Source: Brevundimonas sp. UBA5866 (GTDB taxonomy: Bacteria; Pseudomonadota; Alphaproteobacteria; Caulobacterales; Caulobacteraceae). Taken from it: a stretch of DNA of 64,000 bases. The stretch is taken from contig NZ_DJFS01000070.1 of NCBI RefSeq assembly GCF_002432125.1, positions 95,099 through 159,098 on the forward strand. The letters run 5' to 3'. The notes below the pieces were generated by a model. It saw only the letters and a list, made by a program, of their open reading frames with translations, made no database searches and had not been told where the DNA came from. This document shows positions 1 through 8,700 of this stretch, one piece after another. Made by a program: the position numbers and the translations under genes. How positions within the stretch are numbered: the first letter of the stretch is position 1; every line of letters starts with the position of its first letter.

Positions 1-465
1 GGCGGCAAAGTCGATCGGGTCGACCATGAACGGCGGATAGAAGCCGCCGTCGGCCGTGGCCTGGGCAATGATCTGGCGCGCGAACGGGAAGAGGTAGCGC
101 GGGCATTCGATGAGCAGCATCGGCTCGATGTCCTGCGGTGCCACACCCGTCAGGGCGAACAGGCCACCGTAGACCAGCTCGACCTGGAACACCGGAGTGT
201 TGTCTTCGGCGCTGGCCTTGACGCTCAGCTTCAGCTCGACTTCGAACAGACCGTCCGGACGGCCCGCGGCGTTCATCTCGACGCCCATGTCGATGGCCGG
301 CTTGCCTTCGATGCGCAGGCTTTCCGGTGCCTTCGGGTTCTCGAACGACATGTCGCGAACATATTGGGTCAGGATGCGGAAGCCCGGACCTTGCGGCTGA
401 CCCTGTGCCTGATCGGCTTGCGGGTTCTGGCCGTTGGGGTCGGTGGGCTGCGTAGCGTCAGTCAT
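1..465 (-). CDS. secB: Protein-export chaperone SecB (3' end cut by window edge)
   Basis: Cytoplasmic tetrameric chaperone that keeps preproteins unfolded and delivers them to SecA. The 155 visible codons open with a polar Gln/Pro/Asn-rich tail ([13 protein letters not shown]), followed by SecB core stretches such as [14 protein letters not shown] (about residues 31-44), [14 protein letters not shown] and [14 protein letters not shown], and run off the window at MVDPIDFAA. SecB is usually about 155-170 residues, so only a short C-terminal tail is missing. The ATG at 463-465 is the only good start. It is divergent from the Tim44-like gene, with about 265 bp between them. Family assignment is firm. 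Confidence 0.95.
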   Translation of the reverse strand, partial: MTDATQPTDPNGQNPQADQAQGQPQGPGFRILTQYVRDMSFENPKAPESLRIEGKPAIDMGVEMNAAGRPDGLFEVELKLSVKASAEDNTPVFQVELVYGGLFALTGVAPQDIEPMLLIECPRYLFPFARQIIAQATADGGFYPPFMVDPIDFAA

Positions 466-731
466 ATCGAAGGCCGTCTCTTGAAAAAAACGAAGTGCCC
501 CCGTTTGGGGCGGGTTTATGGCGTCGCGGTAGCACGTTGGGACTATCCGTCGCAACGGTAGGTGGAAGCTGAGACACTTGCTTTGCCTTGCGCCGGTCCT
601 AATCGCCCCCTAATCACAAGGATAAGAAGGCGCTGTTGTCCTGTTCGCCGGTTTTCGGATAGCGGATTTGGCTGACAGCTGCCCATGAGGGCCAGTACGA
701 CTGGCCGGATACACTGAGGAATGACTACGTC

Positions 732-1370
732 GTGACCGTCCAGATCGTGTTGTTCGCCGTTCTAGCGGCGTTTCTGCTGTTCCAGCTCTATAACGTCTTG
801 GGCAAGAAGGTCGGGCGTCAGCCCGAGGACAACGCCAAAAAGGCCAAGGCCAAGGGCATGGTCATTGCCCCCCCTCTGCCCGTCGGCGGTGATCCCAAGG
901 TGCAGGGGCAACCGCCTGTGGACCCCGCAATCGCCACGGCGATTGCAGGTCTGAAGGAGCGTGATCCGGCTTTTGATCCGGCCCGCTTCATTGATGGGGC
1001 CCGCCAGGCCTATGAAACCATTGTCCGTGCCTATGCGCGCGGTGACCGTGAGGCCCTGCGCCCCCTGCTGACCGAAAAGGTCATGGCCTCTTTCAACGCC
1101 GGTATCTCGGCCCGCGAGACGGCGGGACGTACCGAGGCCGTGGAACTGGTATCCCCGCCACGTGCCGATCTCGAACTGGGCACCGTAGAGGGTGATGTCG
1201 CCAAGGCCCGCGTGCGCTTCCTCGCCGAGGTGCGCAATACGGTTACCGAAACCTCCGGTGAAAGCCATGTCGAGGAACGCCGTACCGCCGAGGTATGGAC
1301 GTTCGAGCGTCGCCTCGGTTCCTCGGACCCCAACTGGGCTTTGGCCAAGGTCGAGGCGGCCACGGCCTGA
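732..1370 (+). CDS. Tim44/TimA-family membrane-anchored protein
   Basis: 212 residues with a GTG start. An N-terminal hydrophobic segment (about residues 3-22, IVLFAVLAAFLLFQLYNVLG) is followed by a charged, proline-rich linker and then a Tim44-like domain (about 75-208) containing the FIDGARQAYETIVRAYARGD helix and a C-terminal AEVWTFERR strand. In Caulobacterales this family is an inner-membrane protein resembling mitochondrial Tim44; its bacterial role is not well defined. The stop codon overlaps a possible ATG for mltA at 1370, so the two are probably co-transcribed. The family is clear and the function is not. Confidence 0.85.
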   Translation: MTVQIVLFAVLAAFLLFQLYNVLGKKVGRQPEDNAKKAKAKGMVIAPPLPVGGDPKVQGQPPVDPAIATAIAGLKERDPAFDPARFIDGARQAYETIVRAYARGDREALRPLLTEKVMASFNAGISARETAGRTEAVELVSPPRADLELGTVEGDVAKARVRFLAEVRNTVTETSGESHVEERRTAEVWTFERRLGSSDPNWALAKVEAATA

Positions 1371-1387
1371 TGGGGGCAGAGGGTAGT

Positions 1388-2542
1388 ATGCGTAGCGTAG
1401 CGGGTAATGGATTGAATTCCGCAGGCCGTGGCTTTGCCGGACTGGCACTTGTCCTTCTGGCAGCGGCCTGTGCCTCGTCGCCGAAAGTACCCACCCTTCC
1501 CTATCCGGGACAGCCGAATGTCCCGCCGGTGAACTATCCGCCGGCCAATGTGCCGCCCCAGACGGGGCCCGTGCCCTATCCCGGACCCCAACCCTATGGC
1601 CAACCCCTGACCCAGCTTCCGGGCTGGGAGTACGAGGATCATCAAGGCGCGCTGCGGGCCTATGCCGAGGGCTGTGGTGTATTGCGCACCCCCTATCAGG
1701 CTTGCCAGAACGCCAAGTCCATGATGTCCCGCTATCCGCACCCTTCCGCGGAAACCGCGCGGGCCTTTTTCGAGCAATGGTTCGTGGCTGTCGAAGTGCG
1801 CAACGATGATGGCTCCAACGGTTTGCTGACATCCTATTTCGCGCCTGAATATCCGGCCCGTTGGATTCCGGATTCAGAGTTCGACATGCCTGTTCTCAGC
1901 CGTCCGGCCAATCTGGCGTCGGTGGGCGACCGGCGGGCCATCGAGGCAGGTTCGGCGCAGTCGCAGGCCTTGGCCTGGATGCGGGCCGAGGATCTGTTCT
2001 TCCTGCAGATCCAGGGCTCAGGAAACCTGACCTTCCCCGACGGGCGCCGCATGCGGGCAGCCTATGCCGCCGACAATGGACAGAGATTTGTCGGTATTGC
2101 CCGTCCTATGGCCGAGCGCGGCCTGTTGCCGCAAAACGGTACGTCGGGTGATGCCATCCGCGGCTGGCTGGCCCGTAACCGCGGTCCGCTGGCGCGCGAG
2201 GTGATGCAGCTCAATCCCCGCTACATCTTCTTCACCCTGGCCCCTGATGACGGTCGCGAAGCGGTCGGCGCGGCGAACATTCCATTGCACGCACGGCGGT
2301 CCATCGCGGTGGATCCGTCGAAATGGTCGTATGGCGAAGCTGTATGGATCGAAGGTGATGGCGGGAACCTGCGCGGCGCCCGTGGCAGCTATCGGGGCTT
2401 GATGATGGCGCTCGATACCGGATCGGCCATTCGCGGCCAGGTCCGTGCCGATCTCTATATGGGCACAGGCGATGCTGCCGGTGCGGAAGCGGGCACCGTC
2501 AGGCACCCGCTTCGCATGTGGCGGCTGATGCCGCGCCAATAA
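1388..2542 (+). CDS. mltA: Membrane-bound lytic murein transglycosylase A (MltA), lipoprotein
   Basis: Cleaves the MurNAc-GlcNAc bond of peptidoglycan to leave 1,6-anhydromuropeptides, probably anchored in the outer membrane. From the ATG at 1388 the protein has 384 residues, with a signal peptide ending in the lipobox LAAAC (Cys28). A proline/tyrosine-rich linker follows (about residues 32-75), then the MltA barrel and the C-terminal 3D domain with MALDTGSAIRG and VRADLYMGTG, which carry the conserved aspartates. A GAGG ribosome site precedes 1388; an alternative ATG at 1370 overlaps the upstream stop and adds six residues. The long proline linker is presumably a tether across the periplasm. 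Confidence 0.93.
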   Translation: MRSVAGNGLNSAGRGFAGLALVLLAAACASSPKVPTLPYPGQPNVPPVNYPPANVPPQTGPVPYPGPQPYGQPLTQLPGWEYEDHQGALRAYAEGCGVLRTPYQACQNAKSMMSRYPHPSAETARAFFEQWFVAVEVRNDDGSNGLLTSYFAPEYPARWIPDSEFDMPVLSRPANLASVGDRRAIEAGSAQSQALAWMRAEDLFFLQIQGSGNLTFPDGRRMRAAYAADNGQRFVGIARPMAERGLLPQNGTSGDAIRGWLARNRGPLAREVMQLNPRYIFFTLAPDDGREAVGAANIPLHARRSIAVDPSKWSYGEAVWIEGDGGNLRGARGSYRGLMMALDTGSAIRGQVRADLYMGTGDAAGAEAGTVRHPLRMWRLMPRQ

Positions 2543-2545
2543 GGC

Positions 2546-4048
2546 CTAGCGGCGTTTCAGTCCGCCCAGCACACCGCGTAACAGTTCACGCGTAATGGTG
2601 GAGCCGGCAGTACGCAGCACCGACTTCATCAGGGCTTCGGTCGGTGTCTGCCGGCTGGATCTGCGCGCCGGAGCGCGGGTGGTCTTTGCGGCCTCTTTCT
2701 GGGCCTTGGCGCGTTGCTTTTCGGCTTCTTCGGCCTGTTTTTGTTCGGCCTCGATACGTGTGGCCTGTGCCTTGCGGGCTTTCAGCACTTCTTCGGCGCT
2801 CTCGCGGTTGATGGCCGTACCGTAGACGCCGCGTACAGGGCTGGACTGCAGGATTTGCGCCCGCTCTGCATCGGTTGCCGGGCCCAGACGCGAGTCCGGT
2901 GGCCTGATCTTGGAGCGGGCCACCACCGTCGGTGCCCCTTTCTCGTCCAGCGTCGAGACAAGCGCCTCGCCCACCCCGAGCGCCTGTATGGCCTCGGCGG
3001 TGTCAAAGCCCCCATTGGTGCGGAAGGATTGAGCGGCCGCTCTCAGGCCCTTCTGCTCGGCGGGTGTATAGGCGCGCAGGGCGTGCTGGATGCGGTTTCC
3101 CATCTGGGCCAGCACAGTGTCGGGAATATCGGCGGGGTTCTGGGTGACGAAATAGACACCGACACCTTTCGAGCGGATCAGGCGGACGACCTGTTCGATC
3201 TTTTCCAGCAGACTTTTGGGCGCATCCTTGAAGAGCAGGTGGGCTTCATCGAAGAAGAAGACGAGGCGCGGCTTGTCCGGGTCACCGATTTCGGGAAGCT
3301 GTTCGAACAGTTCCGACAGCAGCCACAGCAGGAATGCCGCGTACAGGCGCGGATTGTTCATCAGGCGGGTGGAGTCCAGAACATTGATCTGGCCCCGTCC
3401 GTCCAGGGACGTCCGGATCAGGTCGTCCAGCCTCAGGGCGGGTTCGCCGAAAAAGGATTTGGCCCCCTGTTGTTCCAGCTGGAGCAGGGCCCTTTGGATG
3501 GCGGCCACGGACTGGGGCGAGACGTTGCCCACCTCGGCACCGATGGTCTTGGCGTTCTCGGACACATAGGTCAGCAGGCTGCGCAAATCCTCCAGATCCA
3601 GCAGCAGCAGGCCCTCCTTGTCCGCGACGTGGAAGGCGATGGACAGTACGCCCTCCTGCACGTCGTTCAATTCCAGCATCCGGGCCAGCAACAAGGGCCC
3701 GACATCTGAGACCGTGGCCCGGATCGGATGGCCCTTTTCTCCGAACAGATCCCAGAACACGGTCGGTGCGGCCCGGCCGGTCAGTTCCAGACCCATTTTA
3801 CCGGCGCGTTCCGAAAACTTGGCCACATCTCCGGGCTGGCTCACCCCTGACAGGTCGCCTTTGATATCGGCGCAGAACACCGGCACGCCCGCGTCTGAAA
3901 AGCCCTGTGCCATGATCTGCAGGGTGACAGTCTTTCCCGTGCCTGTAGCACCGGCGACGATGCCGTGGCGGTTGGCGCGGTTGAGCAGGAGTTTCTGGGG
4001 TTCGCCCTCGAAGGACTGACCCAGAAATATCGAAGGCGCATCGGTCAT
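2546..4048 (-). CDS. HerA-like ATPase / DUF853 family (YjgR type)
   Basis: 500-residue P-loop ATPase. Walker A is GATGTGKT (residues 33-40), right after the [13 protein letters not shown] strand, and Walker B is [12 protein letters not shown] (about 260-272). Motifs such as [20 protein letters not shown] match the DUF853 branch of the HerA/FtsK superfamily. The C-terminus (about 430-500) is Ala/Lys/Glu-rich and likely coiled coil, ending in a basic [15 protein letters not shown] tail. The family is widespread in proteobacteria, but its biological role is unresolved; DNA translocation is an inference from homology. It converges on mltA with only 3 bp between the stops. Confidence 0.9.
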   Translation of the reverse strand: MTDAPSIFLGQSFEGEPQKLLLNRANRHGIVAGATGTGKTVTLQIMAQGFSDAGVPVFCADIKGDLSGVSQPGDVAKFSERAGKMGLELTGRAAPTVFWDLFGEKGHPIRATVSDVGPLLLARMLELNDVQEGVLSIAFHVADKEGLLLLDLEDLRSLLTYVSENAKTIGAEVGNVSPQSVAAIQRALLQLEQQGAKSFFGEPALRLDDLIRTSLDGRGQINVLDSTRLMNNPRLYAAFLLWLLSELFEQLPEIGDPDKPRLVFFFDEAHLLFKDAPKSLLEKIEQVVRLIRSKGVGVYFVTQNPADIPDTVLAQMGNRIQHALRAYTPAEQKGLRAAAQSFRTNGGFDTAEAIQALGVGEALVSTLDEKGAPTVVARSKIRPPDSRLGPATDAERAQILQSSPVRGVYGTAINRESAEEVLKARKAQATRIEAEQKQAEEAEKQRAKAQKEAAKTTRAPARRSSRQTPTEALMKSVLRTAGSTITRELLRGVLGGLKRR

Positions 4049-4180
4049 TAAAACGGTCTCCGTATCAGAACCCTACGCTGCGTCACGCGTGAGCGAACGA
4101 CAAGAGGCTAGGGCCGATAAAGGAACATTCCCGTCTCCCAGCGATTGACGCTCCGCCGCCTAAACTGGACACTCTCTGCT

Positions 4181-5314
4181 ATGAAGCTGCCGCTTACCTC
4201 AGACACAGCCCTTGCCTCGCGTAATGCGTTGGTGCTCACCGCCGTCGTGGCTGCCGGTGCCACCCTGTACTGGCTGAGGGATATTCTGACGCCGCTGGCG
4301 ATGGCCATCTTCCTGATGATCATGATCGCGGGGATCGAGCGCTGGCTGATCAACAAGGCACGGGTTCCTGTGCGCTTTGCCGGTATCGCGGCTGTGGGCC
4401 TGGTGGTTGTCGGCTTCCTTGGCTCGCTATGGATCATCGTTGACGGCGCGGCTGGCTTCTTCACAGACGCCACCGGTGTCGCGGGCAGTATCGGCCCGCG
4501 TCTCGACCGGATTATTCTGGATATCAGCGGCATGGTCGGTATGGAACATCCTCCGACGTTCCAGGACCTCATGGCCGGTGTCGATGTCCGCGGCTGGCTG
4601 ACGGTTGCGGCGGTTCAGGTACAGGGTGCCGCTTCGGGTGCCTTCTTCGTACTGATTTATCTCGGCTTTCTGATCGCCTCAAAGCAGGGCTTCAAAAAGA
4701 AGATCATCAATATGTTCCCTGACCGTGGACGTCGTCACGAGGCCGTGGAGGTTTTCGAACGTGTTCGCGGTGGCGTTGAGGGCTATCTGTGGGTGCAGGC
4801 TGTTACTGGCGTGATGATCTGTCTGGTGGCCTGGATATTGATGCGTGTGGTGGGTCTTCAGAACGCCGAGTTCTGGACCTTTGTGATCTTTATCGTGGGC
4901 TTTATCCCGATCCTGGGCGGTGCGATTGCGGGTCTGGCGCCGCCGTTGTTCGCGCTGGTCCAGTTTGAAAGCTATTGGCCTGCCATGATCCTGTTGATCG
5001 GTTTGCAGGTTGTGCTGTTTGTCGTCGGCAATGTCGTCCAGCCGCGCATGCAGGGCGACAACCAGAATATCGACCCCATTGCCGTACTTCTGGCCCTGGC
5101 CTTCTGGGGCAAGATGTGGGGCGTGGCCGGTATGTTCCTGTCCACTCCGCTGGCTGTCATGGCGATGGCTATTCTGGCGGAATTCAAATCGTCGCGCTGG
5201 ATGGCGGTCCTGCTGTCCGGTGACGGCAATCCATATGCGGAAAAAGGCGACGACAATGGTGATGGCAAGAAAGCGTCACTATTCGAGCGGGTGTTAGGAA
5301 AGTTCACGCGCTGA
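4181..5314 (+). CDS. AI-2E family transporter (PerM-like permease)
   Basis: 377-residue polytopic membrane protein. Hydrophobic helices appear at about 15-60, 70-95, 155-175, and a cluster at 215-345 with FVIFIVGFIPILGGAIAG, ILLIGLQVVLFVVGNVVQP and MFLSTPLAVMAMAILAEF. The GFIPILGG and NVVQPRMQG stretches are the family hallmarks (DUF20/PerM/YdiK). The substrate is unknown: few members move autoinducer-2 and others are ion antiporters. The ATG at 4181 is preferred over the TTG at 4145, which lacks a ribosome site. Divergent from the HerA-like gene. It is followed by the small-RNA locus rather than a terminator of its own. Confidence 0.9.
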   Translation: MKLPLTSDTALASRNALVLTAVVAAGATLYWLRDILTPLAMAIFLMIMIAGIERWLINKARVPVRFAGIAAVGLVVVGFLGSLWIIVDGAAGFFTDATGVAGSIGPRLDRIILDISGMVGMEHPPTFQDLMAGVDVRGWLTVAAVQVQGAASGAFFVLIYLGFLIASKQGFKKKIINMFPDRGRRHEAVEVFERVRGGVEGYLWVQAVTGVMICLVAWILMRVVGLQNAEFWTFVIFIVGFIPILGGAIAGLAPPLFALVQFESYWPAMILLIGLQVVLFVVGNVVQPRMQGDNQNIDPIAVLLALAFWGKMWGVAGMFLSTPLAVMAMAILAEFKSSRWMAVLLSGDGNPYAEKGDDNGDGKKASLFERVLGKFTR

Positions 5315-5349
5315 TTTCAAAAAGACCGAAAAAATTCGTCTATCGGTCC

Positions 5350-5377
5350 TTGATTCGCCGCAATCGACCCCTAAATC
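5350..5377 (+). promoter_or_regulatory. Housekeeping-sigma-type promoter for the intergenic small RNA
   Basis: TTGATTC at 5350-5356 and CCTAAATC at 5370-5377 are separated by 13 bp. The -10 part matches all defined positions of CTANAWC in the Caulobacter sigma-73 consensus (TTGACGS, 10-14 bp, GCTANAWC) and the -35 part matches TTGA. It predicts a transcription start near 5384, just before the first C-rich hairpin. Pattern match only; no experiment. Confidence 0.6.
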
Positions 5378-5383
5378 GGTAAT

Positions 5384-5513
5384 CACACGACGGGGTCCCT
5401 TCCCCCTCCCCTCCCCCTGGGGCCCTTCGTAAATGGCCGGCGCTTCCCCTCCCCCTCCTATAGCGCCGGACTGAGCAGGCCGTCGGACCCCGTTCGACGG
5501 CCTTGTTCAATTC
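5384..5513 (+). ncRNA. Putative small RNA with two C-rich anti-Shine-Dalgarno loops
   Basis: Three consecutive hairpins sit between a good promoter and a terminator, with no convincing reading frame. Hairpin 1 has arms 5393-5399 and 5419-5425 (7 bp, one G-U) and a 19-nt C/U loop. Hairpin 2 has perfect 8-bp arms 5437-5444 and 5462-5469 and a 17-nt loop. Both loops contain the same 12-mer, TCCCCTCCCCCT (5407-5418 and 5445-5456); loop 2 adds CCTCCTA, complementary to AGGAGG ribosome sites. Hairpin 3 is the terminator. This design recalls alphaproteobacterial RNAs with C-rich loops (NfeR1/alpha-r14, CcsR, Caulobacter GsrN); no sequence homology to any was tested. Ends are estimated. Confidence 0.65.
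5478..5513 (+). terminator. Intrinsic terminator of the putative small RNA
   Basis: Perfect 8-bp stem GGCCGTCG (5478-5485) / CGACGGCC (5495-5502) with a 9-nt loop, followed by the moderately T-rich TTGTTCAATTC. It could also end read-through from the AI-2E permease gene. Confidence 0.65.
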
Positions 5514-5538
5514 AGGCCCGAATATTTCGACCGACCAT

Positions 5539-5653
5539 CCTTACCTTGACGTAAGGGTGAAGTGTAATCCGGCCTAAAATGGCAAAATCGTTCAACATTG
5601 TGGCAGATCACGGGTCTGTATTCTTGGTAATGGGCCGTTCGCGCAACATTGTG
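5539..5653. promoter_or_regulatory. Upstream region of gdhZ with a dyad and a 10-bp direct repeat
   Basis: The stretch holds a 6-bp dyad CCTTAC-N6-GTAAGG (5539-5556) that overlaps a TTGACG -35-like sequence at 5546-5551. It also holds two exact copies of CAACATTGTG (5593-5602 and 5644-5653), starting 51 bp apart, about five helical turns. Likely regulator sites for gdhZ, but I cannot name the regulator. Confidence 0.35.
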
Positions 5654-5758
5654 CGGTGCACACAGACTTAAAGGCGCAAACCCCTCTAGGAATAAGAATT
5701 GAGGGCGCTAATGTGGGATCATCTGGTGGCATCCTGCCCCGTCTGATGAGATTTTCAC

Positions 5759-8700
5759 ATGTCAGCCGCTTCGCGTTCTGCTCCTGCCGACCTGGCCAAT
5801 ATGGAGGCGCTTGAGAAAGCTTTCTCCGAGGTTGCGGCGGGGCCCCCGGGCGCGGCACAGGCTTCCCTGCTGAAACAGGTCATCGAAGACTATGAATCCG
5901 ATGAAACGCCGGACATCGATCTGAAGGATCTGGCGTCCCTTCTCAATCAGGCCCTGGAACAGGCCGAGAAACGCGAGGCGGGTTCCGCCGCTCTTGTGAC
6001 TGTACGTTCTCTGGCGGGTGCCGATGGTCGCGCCACGGGTTATGATCAGGTCCTGATCATCCAGGACGACGCCCCCTTCCTCGTGGACAGTGTGCTGGGC
6101 GAACTGGCCGATGCAGGCGTGACGGTCCGCGCCTTCTATCACCCGATCGTCGAGGTCGCCGGCGGGCGCCGTGACTCCCTGATCATCCTGATTATCGATC
6201 CGCTGCCGCAGGAACGCCGCGACGTCCTGGGTGAAGGTCTGGCCGCCGCCCTGTCGGATGTGCACGCCGCAGTGGACGATCACGCCGCTATGGTCGAGAC
6301 CATGCAGTCGGCGATCAGCCGCCTTGAAGCCGAAACCTCTTCGGGCCGCATCGACGAAGCGGCCCTGCAGGAGAACATCGCCTTCCTGCGTTGGGTGAAG
6401 AGCGACCATTTCGTCTTCCTCGGTGCCCGTGAATACGAATTCCCGAGCGAAGCCGAAGAGCCGATGAGCAAGGTCGAGGGCCTTGGTGTTCTGCGTTCGC
6501 CGGAACGTCGTGTGCTGCGCCGGGCTTCGGAGCCGAACGTCCTGACGCAAGCCATGAAACAGCAGCTTGACCAGAGCGAGCCGGTGACGGTCGCCAAGTC
6601 CAATCTGCGCTCGCGCGTGCATCGCCGCGCCTACATGGATTACATCGGCGTCAAACGCTACGACGACAACGGCCGCGTTGTGGGCGAGACCCGTTTCGTC
6701 GGTCTGTTCACCGCCGAAGCCTATGACAAGATGGCCAAGGAAGTGCCGCTGATCCGGCGCAAGGTGGCCAATGCGCTGGAACGCGCGGGCAAGGCGCCGG
6801 GCACGCACAACTACAAGCGCCTGAAGAACATCCTCGAGAACTATCCGCGCGACGAGCTGTTCCAGATTTCGGAAGACGAACTGCTGGATACCTCTCTGGG
6901 TATCCTGCACCTCTATGACCGTCCGCGTATCCGTCTGTTCTCGCGCCGTGATCCGTTCGACCGTTTCGTGTCGGTGCTGGCCTTTATCCCGCGCGAACGT
7001 TTCGATGCCGTCCTGCGCGCCCGTATCGGGCGTATCCTTGCCGAGGAATGGGGTGGCCGCGTCTCGGCTTGGTATCCGCAGCTGTCGGATCAGCCGCTGA
7101 CCCGCGTGCACTACATCATCGGCGTGACGCCGGGCGAGCATCCGGTACCGGATCACAAGGCGCTGGAGGCCCGCGTGGCCGAGGCAGGGCGTTCGTGGAT
7201 CGACCGTTTCGAAAGCGCGCTTCGTGCTGCCGAGTTCGATGAAGTGGCCGTAGGCCCGACCAGTGCCAAGTGGGCTGATGCCTTTGGGGCCGGTTATCGC
7301 GACCGTTACGATGCCGCCGAAGCTGCCCAGGACCTGAAACAGTTCGACCGTCTGGCCGCTTCGGGCGAGGGCGATGGCATCACCGCCGAGTCGGTGGCCG
7401 TCCGCGCCTTCCGCACCGCCGCCGAAAGCCCGCTGCAGTTCCGCTTCAAACTGTATCGCCGTGGCGGCGCCGTGCCGCTGTCGGATGTTCTGCCGATCCT
7501 GGCGGATATGGGCCTGAAGACCCTCGAGGAATCCGACCACGTCGTGCGCCCGACCGGGGACGCGCCGATCTATATCCACGACTTCCTGCTGGAAGATCCG
7601 CGTGGTGAGGGACTGCAATTCTCGGACATCAAGGCCCCGTTCGAGGCCGCCTTTGCGGCGGTGTGGAATGGTCGCACCGAGAGCGACGGCTTCAACCGTC
7701 TGGTGCTGGAACTGGGCATTGACTGGCGCGAGGCAGCCCTGATCCGCACCCTCGCCCGCTATCGCCAGCAAACCGGCCTGGACCCGTCGCAGGCGATACA
7801 GGAAGAAGCCCTCAAGCTTTATCCAGCCGTGTCGCGTGCCATCCTGGCGCTGTTCAAGGCCAAGTTCGATCCGGCCGCCGGTGGCGATGCCGCCTCGCGC
7901 GAAGAGGAAGTCGCCCGTATCCAGTCGGAAATCGCCACCCTGTTGCAGGATGTGGCCAGCCTGGATCACGACCGCGCCCTGCGTCGTCTCGCTGACCTGA
8001 TCGGGGCGCTGAAGCGCACCAACTTCTATCAGGGCAAGCCGCACATCTCGATCAAGATCGCCCCGCGCGAGCTTGAGGACATGCCCCTGCCCAAGCCGTT
8101 CCGCGAAATCTTCGTCTGGGCGCCGCACGTCGAGGGCGCGCACCTGCGCTTCGGTCCGGTGGCCCGTGGCGGCCTTCGCTGGTCGGACCGCCGCGACGAT
8201 TTCCGCACCGAGGTTCTGGGTCTGGTGAAGGCCCAGCAGGTGAAGAACTCGGTCATCGTGCCGGTCGGCTCCAAGGGCGGCTTCTATCCGAAACAGCTTC
8301 CGGTCGGTGGTGACCGCGACGCGCTTCAGGCCGAAGCCATCCGCGCCTATAAGACCTTCCTGTCGGGCATGCTGGACATCACCGACAATATCGTCGGTGA
8401 AGGCGCTCCGGTCCGCCCTGACAATGTGATCGCCTGGGAAGGTGACGACCCCTATCTGGTGGTCGCCGCCGACAAGGGCACGGCCACCTTCTCCGATATC
8501 GCCAACGGCGTGTCGCAGTCCTACGGCTTCTGGCTGGACGATGCCTTTGCTTCGGGCGGCTCGGCCGGTTACGACCACAAGGAAATGGGCATCACCGCAC
8601 GCGGCGCATGGGAAGCCGTCAAGCGCCACTTCCGCGAGATGGGCAAGGACATCCAGTCCGAACCGTTCACCGTGGCGGGCGTGGGCGACATGTCGGGCGA

